Below, one piece after another: positions 7,403 to 13,657 of a stretch of 43,869 bases of DNA. Numbering within the stretch: the first letter of the stretch is position 1; each line of letters opens with the position of its first letter. Where the stretch lies: NCBI RefSeq assembly GCF_030151385.1, contig NZ_JASLDS010000060.1, forward strand, positions 1 to 43,869. Reading direction: 5' to 3'. The notes beneath the pieces were generated by a model that was given only the letters and a program-made list of their open reading frames with translations, was not told the DNA's origin and ran no database searches. This stretch comes from Soonwooa sp. Its GTDB lineage: Bacteria > Bacteroidota > Bacteroidia > Flavobacteriales > Weeksellaceae. Position numbers and translations under genes: made by a program.

Positions 7403-10003
7403 TTTCGAAAATATTCCCAAAAGTATTATATATTTTGTTTATCAGCAAGTCTGGTCTTGTTAATACTCCACGCTTGTAGCACAACTAAGAAAGTTCCAGC
7501 TGGCGAATATTTGTTGACCAAAAACGAATTTCAATACCAAGATGGCAAAGTGTTAAGCGACAAAATCCCAAGTTTTGCAGCACAAAAGCCTAATAAAAAA
7601 ACTTTTTTTATTTTTCCTATTGGACTTTTAGCATATAATGCTGCCAACCCAAAATACGACAGTATTCTTACAGAATATATGACTTATCCTAATGAAATGA
7701 GAAATCAAAAACTTCGTGATTCTCTTTTTATTAAATACAATCATCCCGAATATGTTGGCAGAAACCTATTTTGGAACAGATTCTGGCACACGGTAGGCGA
7801 AAAACCTGTTATCTATAGCGATGGCAAAACGAAAGCCAGCACTGAAAACATCAAAAATTTCTTAGTAAATAAAGGTTATTGGGATGCCGAAGTTTCTCAT
7901 ACTGTAAAAAGAGATTCTTTAGCTAAAAAAGCAGAAGTTAAATACAATATACTACACCGTGATGCGACTTTTATTAAAGATTATTATTACAACATCAGCG
8001 ATGCCAGCATTCGTAATCTTTATGAAAGCAACATCAAAAAAAGTTTGGTAAAAAAAGGAAATATTCTTGACGAAACCGTTCTAGAAGAGGAAGTGAAACG
8101 CATCACTCAATTGATGAAGGATGAAGGTTATTATAAATTTAATGCTTCGGGAGAACAAATCTTTTTTACCGCAGACACATTATCAAGTCGTAAAGATGTT
8201 CCTGTAACAATGGACATCCATCGAGATTCTTTGGATGCGCCTTTTATTAAACCTAAAATTGGTAAAGTTGAAATCGCAGTAGCTGATAATATCAAAGATT
8301 TTGAAAATCATTCATTAAAAAAAGACAGCCTTAGAGGCATCTATATTTATAGAAAAGATACAACTGCTTACAAACCGCAATCGCTTTGGCTTCCTATTAT
8401 CTACAAACCTGGAGACCAATATGACCAAAGAAGTTTTGATGTAACCAAACGTAACCTGATTGCAATGAACAATTTTACGATATTGCAAGCCTCGGATGGT
8501 CTTCGTAATGAGGGAACTACAAAACAAATCGACAGTTTAATCGATGTTAAATATATTCTGAAACCGCTTCCAAAATACGATTTCAAAGTCGGAATGGACT
8601 TGCATTATTCCGAAATTCTGAACTTTGGTTTTTCGCCATCTTTGGAGCTTACATCAAGAAATATTTTTAATGGTGCCGAAAACCTTAACCTAAGTTTCTC
8701 TGGAATTATTGGTACAACAAGCGATCCTAAAAAAGAAAATGCCATCTTCAACGCTTACGAATTATCGACGCAAGCTTCCTTGCAGATACCAAGACTTTGG
8801 GTGCCTTTCAAAAGATATTGGAAAGTTATTCCGAAGCGCTATTCTCCAACGTCGAGTGTCTTCTTAGGTGCTGCAATTCAAAATAATATTGGTCTTGGAC
8901 GTATTAACTTTAACACAGGTCTTAGTTACTATGCCAACGTCAATGACATCGTTTCTCACAAGTTGACATTGTTTAATACACAATTCAGTTTTACACAGAA
9001 TAAAGACAACTATTATCAATTATTCTTGGCGGACAATGACATTCGACAACAGATTTTTGATTTGTATTTTGTACAACATCCAGATGTGCAGGCACAATAT
9101 ACGAGTGGTCAACTGACGATGGATAATGTATCAAGGATTATTGTGAGAGACACACAATTCCAATCAGGATTGGATCCTCAACAAACGGATACATTCAACT
9201 CTTATCGTCAATCGCTTGCCAACAAAGACAGACAGACGCAAGATGTTATTATTTCATCATTTATTTACAATTATACCTATAACGAGATTGGGCAGAAAGA
9301 CAGAATTAACCCATTCTACTTTAGCGGGAAACTTGAGGTAGCAGGTAACTTTTTAGGATTATTTGCTAAAAATACAACACAAGATGGTATTATTGGAGAC
9401 AATACAAAAACGATTTTCAAAATCCCTTATTCTCAGTTTGTAAAATTTGATTTTGACTTTAGAAAATATTTCACACTATTCGCAGATAGAGCACAACCGC
9501 ATACTTTGGCAATTCGTCAATTTATCGGAATTGGTATTCCGTACGGCAACTCTAGCAATATGCCATTTATCCGTTCTTACTTTAATGGTGGTTCCAATGA
9601 CATTAGAGCTTGGGTAGCCTTTGGAGGTCTTGGGCCAGCGGATTCACAATTAGATTCACGAGTACGTTCTTATGCAATGGACAACGTAAAGCTTACCACA
9701 AGTATCGAATACCGTCTTCCAATTAATACGATGTTCGAAGCTGCAGTTTTCACTGATGCTGGTAACATTTGGGGATTAAAAGACAATGGCTTTGGCGACC
9801 AGTTTAAGTTTAATAAATTTATTAGCCAAATGGGTGTTGGTAGTGGATTTGGAATTAGATTAAATGTTGCCTACATCAAATTACGTGTCGATTTGGCTTA
9901 CAAAATGTATGATCCTAACCAGCCCGAAGGCGAACGTTGGGTGATGATGAAAAATAAGTTATTACGACCAACGCTTAATTTTGCATTTGGATATCCATTT
10001 TAA
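7388..10003 (+). CDS. tamL: Translocation and assembly module lipoprotein TamL (BamA/TamA family)
   Basis: Protein of 871 aa. A hydrophobic N-terminus (YYIFCLSASLVLLILHAC) ends in a lipobox with Cys30, so this BamA/TamA-family barrel is predicted to be a lipoprotein, the defining trait of Bacteroidota TamL. Residues ~100-430 hold POTRA-like repeats (for example VNKGYWDAEVSHTVKRDS and MKDEGYYKFNASGEQ). The C-terminal ~400 residues form the surface-antigen barrel, with FNGGSNDIRAWVAFGGLGP, VKLTTSIEYRLPI and the C-terminal strand ending in GYPF. By analogy with TamA it works with TamB in inserting outer-membrane proteins or moving lipids; no tamB is in this window. The start is the ATG at 7388; a TTG at 7343 lies in the promoter. 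It is divergent from trmH, overlapping it by 15 nt. Confidence 0.9.
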   Translation: MRSKHFRKYSQKYYIFCLSASLVLLILHACSTTKKVPAGEYLLTKNEFQYQDGKVLSDKIPSFAAQKPNKKTFFIFPIGLLAYNAANPKYDSILTEYMTYPNEMRNQKLRDSLFIKYNHPEYVGRNLFWNRFWHTVGEKPVIYSDGKTKASTENIKNFLVNKGYWDAEVSHTVKRDSLAKKAEVKYNILHRDATFIKDYYYNISDASIRNLYESNIKKSLVKKGNILDETVLEEEVKRITQLMKDEGYYKFNASGEQIFFTADTLSSRKDVPVTMDIHRDSLDAPFIKPKIGKVEIAVADNIKDFENHSLKKDSLRGIYIYRKDTTAYKPQSLWLPIIYKPGDQYDQRSFDVTKRNLIAMNNFTILQASDGLRNEGTTKQIDSLIDVKYILKPLPKYDFKVGMDLHYSEILNFGFSPSLELTSRNIFNGAENLNLSFSGIIGTTSDPKKENAIFNAYELSTQASLQIPRLWVPFKRYWKVIPKRYSPTSSVFLGAAIQNNIGLGRINFNTGLSYYANVNDIVSHKLTLFNTQFSFTQNKDNYYQLFLADNDIRQQIFDLYFVQHPDVQAQYTSGQLTMDNVSRIIVRDTQFQSGLDPQQTDTFNSYRQSLANKDRQTQDVIISSFIYNYTYNEIGQKDRINPFYFSGKLEVAGNFLGLFAKNTTQDGIIGDNTKTIFKIPYSQFVKFDFDFRKYFTLFADRAQPHTLAIRQFIGIGIPYGNSSNMPFIRSYFNGGSNDIRAWVAFGGLGPADSQLDSRVRSYAMDNVKLTTSIEYRLPINTMFEAAVFTDAGNIWGLKDNGFGDQFKFNKFISQMGVGSGFGIRLNVAYIKLRVDLAYKMYDPNQPEGERWVMMKNKLLRPTLNFAFGYPF
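7418..7448 (-). promoter_or_regulatory. Promoter of trmH (TTG-N20-TACTTTTG), inside the tamL coding region
   Basis: On the minus strand TTG (7446-7448) is followed after 20 nt by TACTTTTG (7418-7425), a complete flavobacterial promoter. It lies within the first codons of tamL. Predicted transcription starts near 7412, about 10 nt before the trmH ATG. Confidence 0.7.
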
Positions 10004-10010
10004 CAACATA

Positions 10011-10040
10011 AAACTTTCATCAATCGGTGAAAGTTTTTCT
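10011..10040 (+). terminator. Terminator of tamL
   Basis: AAACTTTCA (10011-10019) pairs with TGAAAGTTT (10028-10036) around an 8-nt loop, and a T-rich tail follows. It begins 8 nt after the tamL stop. Confidence 0.8.
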
Positions 10041-10148
10041 TTTATAATAAAAATCATCAACTAAATCTTTAAGTTACAAGCGGTTAAAAGCTCTTATTTA
10101 AAACATTAAATAAAAACCAAAAATCTTTCTTTTTGTGAAGTTTTTTTA

Positions 10149-10156
10149 TATTTTTG
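10149..10156 (+). promoter_or_regulatory. Promoter -7 element upstream of the coiled-coil/zapA genes (TATTTTTG)
   Basis: TATTTTTG matches TAnnTTTG and lies 26 nt upstream of the coiled-coil gene's ATG. A TTG occurs upstream, but only 13 nt away. Confidence 0.55.
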
Positions 10157-10181
10157 TAATAGTTAGAATTTATCAAACTCG

Positions 10182-10484
10182 ATGCTATCAGAATTAGAAA
10201 ATAATTTCGTGCAATTAGAAAAGAAAATTATGAAGTTGCACAAGAAACATATTAGTCTTATGGACAAATATGAAGAACTTTCTAAAGACTATCAGCACTT
10301 GCAGAATGAATTTGATGAAGAGAAAAAAAGAAATCGAGTTTTAGCAGAAGAACAAAAAGATTTAAAACTTTATTCAGCTATAAGCGGAAATGCAGATCAT
10401 AATAAATTGATGAAAAATCACCTAAATAAATTAATAAAAGAGGTTGATTTTTGTATTGCAGAATTACGAAACAGTGGATTATAA
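10182..10484 (+). CDS. Small coiled-coil protein upstream of zapA
   Basis: Protein of 100 aa. Residues ~1-65 form an almost unbroken heptad pattern (LENNFVQLEKKIMKLHKKH and YEELSKDYQHLQNEF), a strong coiled-coil prediction. A short C-terminal helix (LNKLIKEVDFCIAELRNSGL) follows. I do not recognise a named family. It ends 3 nt before zapA, so the two are almost certainly co-translated. Size and architecture resemble ZapB, the small coiled-coil protein that binds ZapA at the division ring in E. coli, but there is no sequence evidence of homology. A division-related role is inferred from context and shape only. Confidence 0.8.
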   Translation: MLSELENNFVQLEKKIMKLHKKHISLMDKYEELSKDYQHLQNEFDEEKKRNRVLAEEQKDLKLYSAISGNADHNKLMKNHLNKLIKEVDFCIAELRNSGL

Positions 10485-10487
10485 GAT

Positions 10488-10775
10488 ATGGATATTAGAA
10501 GAATTACCATCAACATTGCTGGAAGAGTCTATCCTCTTAATGTCCCCGCTGCCGAAGAAGAAACCCTACGTAAAGTTGGGAAACAAATTGAAACGATGAT
10601 TAAGGAATTCGAAGCGAATTTTGATGTACGCGACAAGCAAGATGCTTTAGCCATGTGTGCATTAAAATTAGGAACCAACGCCGAAGTTCACTTAACCAAT
10701 AATGAAAAGAATTTAACAAATACTAATGATCGATTGATAAAAATTAATCAGTTATTAGGAGAATTGGAGGACTAA
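10488..10775 (+). CDS. zapA: Cell division protein ZapA
   Basis: Protein of 95 aa. ZapA binds and bundles FtsZ filaments at the division site. The N-terminal globular head is visible as RRITINIAGRVYPLNVPAAE followed by EETLRKVGKQIETMI. The second half, from the KQDALAMCALKLGT segment, leads into a helical coiled coil rich in N, L and K (LTNNEKNLTNTNDRLIKIN), as in other ZapA proteins. It is 3 nt downstream of the coiled-coil gene and directly upstream of a predicted 6S RNA, the same gene order (zapA then 6S RNA) as in E. coli. Confidence 0.9.
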   Translation: MDIRRITINIAGRVYPLNVPAAEEETLRKVGKQIETMIKEFEANFDVRDKQDALAMCALKLGTNAEVHLTNNEKNLTNTNDRLIKINQLLGELED

Positions 10776-10793
10776 AATCTTCCAAATATACAA

Positions 10794-10963
10794 GCTGCCT
10801 ACAATAATTCTAACACAGCAGGTAAACTCAACGCTAAACAATTGCCGAACGAATGTTCATTAGATGGCGCGCTGCCTAGTCGCAGATTACAGATAATGAA
10901 AAACAGTTCAAATCGTGTTGATTAGGAGTTTACTCTTAATAATGGATTGTTGTAGGTTTTTTT
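10794..10963 (+). ncRNA. ssrS: 6S RNA (flavobacterial type)
   Basis: The 224-nt gap between zapA and rny folds into the long, interrupted rod typical of 6S RNA. The closing stem pairs CCTACAATAATTC (10798-10810) with GGATTGTTGTAGG (10944-10956), 13 bp including G-U pairs. After an internal bubble, GTAAACTC (10822-10829) pairs with GAGTTTAC (10926-10933) and AACGC (10830-10834) with GTGTT (10915-10919). Further in, GAAC pairs with GTTC and TTCATTA with TAATGAA. The closing stem runs straight into seven T residues, forming the terminator. 6S RNA binds RNA polymerase holoenzyme by imitating an open promoter. Position after zapA is conserved in other bacteria. The exact 5' end is uncertain and may result from processing of the zapA transcript. 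Confidence 0.8.
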
Positions 10964-10999
10964 ATGTTTAAAAATTAATTAAATAACTCACTATAAATT

Positions 11000-12571
11000 A
11001 TGACCACAATTACGCTTATTATCGGTATAGTTGCTTTGGTAATAGGTGCAGTTCTAGGAATTATGTATTCCAAAAGCTCACTAAACTCTAAGGGAAAATT
11101 CATCTTAGAAGATGCCAAGAAAAGTGCCGAGACAATTATAGAAAAAGCAAACACACAGGCTGAAACTATTAAAAAAGAAAAACATCTACAAGCAAAAGAA
11201 AAATTCTTGGAACTAAAATCGGAACACGATTCTAACATCCAATCTCGCGAAAAGAAAATGCAGGAGGTTGAGAAAAGAACCAAGGACAAAGAACACAAAC
11301 TAAACGAAGAACTTAGCAAAGTTGGCCGTCAAGAAAAAGACCTAGAAAAGCAACTTTCGGACTACGCAAAAAAACAAGAAGTTGTTGATCGCAAACAACA
11401 AGAACTAGATGCTGCTACAGCTCAAAAAGTTGAAATGTTAGAAAAAATCTCTAACTATTCTGCTGAGGAAGCTAAAGAAGAATTGGTAGAATCTATGCGC
11501 GCTGAGGCAAAAACAAGAGCGCAAGCTTACGTCCAAAACATTATGGAAGAAGCGCAGCTTAATGCCAAAACTGAAGCTAAGAAAATCGTTATCCAAACCA
11601 TCCAAAGAATCGGAACCGAGCAAGCAATCGAAAATTCTGTTTCTGTATTCAACATCGAATCGGACGAAATTAAAGGTAGAATCATCGGACGCGAAGGTCG
11701 TAACATCCGTGCGCTAGAAGCTGCGACAGGTGTAGAGATTATCGTTGATGACACGCCAGAAGCGATTTTGTTATCGTGCTTCGACCCTGTAAGAAGAGAA
11801 GTTGCAAGACTTTCACTTCACAGATTGGTGACAGACGGAAGAATCCACCCTGCTCGTATCGAAGAAGTAGTACAAAAAACGCAAAAACAAATCGAGGAAG
11901 AAATCATCGAAGTTGGTAAAAGAACCATCATCGACCTTGGTATCCACGGTCTTCATCCAGAGTTGGTAAAAATCGTTGGCCGTATGAAGTTCCGTTCATC
12001 TTATGGACAAAACTTGCTTCAACACTCTCGCGAGGTTGCAAACATCGCAGCAACAATGGCTGCCGAATTAGGATTAAATGTTAAACTGGCAAAAAGAGCT
12101 GGTCTATTACACGATATCGGAAAAGTTCCTGAGCAGGAGTCAGAGCTTCCTCACGCTTTATTGGGTATGCAGTGGGCTGAGAAATATGGTGAAAATGCGG
12201 AAGTGGTTAACGCCATTGGTGCGCACCACGACGAAATCGAAATGACGTCTCTTCTATCGCCGATTATCCAAGTTGCGGATGCTATTTCTGGTGCTAGACC
12301 AGGTGCAAGACGCCAAGTTTTGGAATCTTACATCCAAAGACTGAAAGATCTAGAAGCAGCTGCCCTAAGCTTCGATGGTGTATCAAGTGCTTACGCAATC
12401 CAAGCTGGTAGAGAGCTTCGTGTGATGGTAGAAAGTGCGAAAGTTAATGATGAAGTGGCACACCAATTATCGTATGACATTTCGGAGAAAATTCAAAATG
12501 AGTTAACCTATCCAGGTCAGGTAAAAGTTACTGTTATCAGAGAAACGAGAGCCGTAAATATCGCAAGATAA
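11000..12571 (+). CDS. rny: Ribonuclease Y
   Basis: Protein of 523 aa, the usual RNase Y length. This membrane-bound endoribonuclease starts mRNA decay. An N-terminal transmembrane helix (residues ~3-23) is followed by a long charged coiled coil (~30-165). Next comes the KH domain, with GRIIGREGRNIRALEAATG near residues 226-244. The HD domain carries the metal-binding pair in LLHDIGKVPEQ and the helices SSYGQNLLQHSREVANIAA and AIGAHHDEIE. The C-terminus ends in YPGQVKVTVIRETRAVNIAR, typical of the family. It begins 37 nt after the 6S RNA T-run. I see no clear TAnnTTTG element in front of it, so it may depend on incomplete termination after 6S RNA or on a weaker promoter. Confidence 0.97.
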   Translation: MTTITLIIGIVALVIGAVLGIMYSKSSLNSKGKFILEDAKKSAETIIEKANTQAETIKKEKHLQAKEKFLELKSEHDSNIQSREKKMQEVEKRTKDKEHKLNEELSKVGRQEKDLEKQLSDYAKKQEVVDRKQQELDAATAQKVEMLEKISNYSAEEAKEELVESMRAEAKTRAQAYVQNIMEEAQLNAKTEAKKIVIQTIQRIGTEQAIENSVSVFNIESDEIKGRIIGREGRNIRALEAATGVEIIVDDTPEAILLSCFDPVRREVARLSLHRLVTDGRIHPARIEEVVQKTQKQIEEEIIEVGKRTIIDLGIHGLHPELVKIVGRMKFRSSYGQNLLQHSREVANIAATMAAELGLNVKLAKRAGLLHDIGKVPEQESELPHALLGMQWAEKYGENAEVVNAIGAHHDEIEMTSLLSPIIQVADAISGARPGARRQVLESYIQRLKDLEAAALSFDGVSSAYAIQAGRELRVMVESAKVNDEVAHQLSYDISEKIQNELTYPGQVKVTVIRETRAVNIAR

Positions 12572-12593
12572 TTTCATCAAAATATAGATTAAA

Positions 12594-12620
12594 AGCTAGG
12601 TCGTAAGACTTAGCTTTTTT
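12594..12620 (+). terminator. Terminator of rny
   Basis: AGCTAGGTC (12594-12602) pairs with GACTTAGCT (12607-12615) around a GTAA loop, followed by six T residues. Confidence 0.85.
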
Positions 12621-12624
12621 ATTT

Positions 12625-12733
12625 GGGCGGCATTTCGGGCTATTCAGGGGTTCCGTCTTCAGAAGCCAAAACTTTGGCCTAGCTTTTCTTCAGACCGCTC
12701 GCTTCGCTCGCGCCCTTACTATCCCTGCCGCGA
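12625..12733. repeat. GC-rich dispersed intergenic repeat
   Basis: About 110 bp with clearly higher GC than its surroundings, bounded by GGGCGG and CCTGCCGCG. It holds a GCCAAA/TTTGGC hairpin (12665-12678) and the doubled CGCTCG in CGCTCGCTTCGCTCGCG (12697-12713). The minus strand of that part contains GCGAAGC, a known very stable DNA mini-hairpin. No ORF. Sequences of this style recur between genes in Flavobacteriia genomes from memory; copy number here is unverified. Confidence 0.55.
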
Positions 12734-12760
12734 CTACTAACTGTCATAATTACAAAACAA

Positions 12761-12788
12761 AAAAATCCTATCGTTCGATAGGATTTTT
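12761..12788. terminator. Symmetric hairpin terminator between rny and the tautomerase gene
   Basis: A perfect 13-bp stem, AAAAATCCTATCG (12761-12773) with CGATAGGATTTTT (12776-12788), has A and T runs on both sides, so it could stop transcription in either direction. It is 177 nt from the tautomerase stop codon. Confidence 0.65.
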
Positions 12789-12800
12789 ATTAAATAACCT

Positions 12801-12961
12801 GAGTTCGGGATAGGAAATTGACGTCAGTTCGAGTGTTTTTTCGTAATGAAATGAAGAAAAAATGTATCGAGAACTTCTTGTAAAACTTCTCGATACAAAA
12901 TCTTTCAGATTTTTACTAGAAGCAACGCTTTGTATAAAAAAAAGTACTTTATCTCGAACTC
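12801..12961. repeat. Long imperfect inverted-repeat element (about 160 bp)
   Basis: Outer arms GAGTTCGGGATA (12801-12812) and TATCTCGAACTC (12950-12961) match at 11 of 12 positions when one is reverse-complemented. Inside lies an 11-bp perfect hairpin, TGTATCGAGAA (12863-12873) with TTCTCGATACA (12887-12897). There is no coding capacity. It is probably a dispersed repeat of the type common between flavobacterial genes. Confidence 0.6.
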
Positions 12962-12964
12962 CTA

Positions 12965-13354
12965 TTAAATATGATTAAAACTTTGTATTGCACCTTGCCC
13001 GAATGACCAATTATCTTTTTCGTTTTCGAGTAAAGTAATGATAACATCATCCGTTTTTATCGAGGTATTTTGTGCAATTAGCTCTGCAATTTTTTGATAG
13101 AGATTTCTTTTTTGTTCAGTCGTTCTTCCTTTTGCTGCAATAATCTGGACAAAAACAATATTATCAGTATGTGCCACATCAAGATAGGTTGTAGGATATT
13201 TTAGCTTTGGTTGCTTTAGCGCTTCTATAATGTGGAAATAATCGTCAGCAGGAATATTAAAATGTTCTATCAAAGCTTGGTGAACAGCTTTCGAAATGGC
13301 GTCTTGCGTTTCTGAAGAATGCGACTTAGACAATGAAATTCTTACTAGAGGCAT
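12965..13354 (-). CDS. Tautomerase family protein (4-oxalocrotonate tautomerase-like)
   Basis: Protein of 129 aa. After removal of the initiator Met the N-terminus is Pro-Leu-Val-Arg; the amino-terminal proline is the catalytic base of the tautomerase superfamily, and Arg further supports substrate binding. The length and the C-terminal NWSFGQG match the larger one-domain members (Tautomerase_2 / malonate-semialdehyde-decarboxylase-like) better than the ~62-aa 4-OT enzymes. The natural substrate is unknown. It is an isolated gene with repeats on both sides, and its own -7 element (TATTTTTG on the minus strand) sits 24 nt upstream of the ATG. Confidence 0.88.
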   Translation of the reverse strand: MPLVRISLSKSHSSETQDAISKAVHQALIEHFNIPADDYFHIIEALKQPKLKYPTTYLDVAHTDNIVFVQIIAAKGRTTEQKRNLYQKIAELIAQNTSIKTDDVIITLLENEKDNWSFGQGAIQSFNHI

Positions 13355-13377
13355 AATAAAAATATTTTTAAATATTT

Positions 13378-13385
13378 CAAAAATA
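13378..13385 (-). promoter_or_regulatory. Promoter -7 element for the tautomerase gene (TATTTTTG)
   Basis: A perfect TAnnTTTG on the minus strand, about 24 nt upstream of the start codon. No TTG is evident at the -33 distance. Confidence 0.55.
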
Positions 13386-13486
13386 AATTAAACCAAATCA
13401 TTAAAATCTAATTTTACTTTAATTTTTTATTAAATTTCAACACGTAAGATTTAAAATTTCCTACAAAATACAACCAGCAGATTGTC

Positions 13487-13610
13487 GCGCCCCAGATGGA
13501 ACGGCATGTTGGAGCTCTTTTTCTCGGTAGCTAATTCTTGGTTGCTGAGCGGAGTCGAAGCACCAAAGCTACCGAGAAAAAAGCGACTAGTGACAGCTGG
13601 AAAAGGCGCC
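13487..13610. repeat. Composite dispersed repeat with nested hairpins
   Basis: Bounded by GCGCC (13487-13491) and GGCGC (13605-13609). It contains a 15-bp perfect inverted repeat, TTTTTCTCGGTAGCT (13518-13532) with AGCTACCGAGAAAAA (13567-13581). The loop of that hairpin holds a second palindromic unit, TTGGTTGCTGAGCGG followed by AGTCGAAGCACCAA, of the GAGCGGAGTCGAAG type. From memory, both the outer ATGGAACGGCAT-type unit and the inner unit are frequent intergenic repeats in Flavobacteriia. With this element, positions 13355-13657 hold no gene. Confidence 0.6.
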
Positions 13611-13613
13611 TAA

Positions 13614-13645
13614 ATAAAAAAGCTGCTTCCAAAGAAACAGCTTTT
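13614..13645 (-). terminator. Terminator of the YfhO gene
   Basis: AAAAGCTG (13617-13624) pairs with CAGCTTTT (13638-13645). On the minus strand the hairpin follows the YfhO stop by 12 nt and runs into a T-rich tail. Confidence 0.8.
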
Positions 13646-13657
13646 GATTATTTTGTT

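Noticed and set aside
11438..11754. Overlapping minus-strand open frames within rny
   Set aside because: They lie opposite the coiled-coil and KH parts of RNase Y, where codon bias creates open antisense frames.
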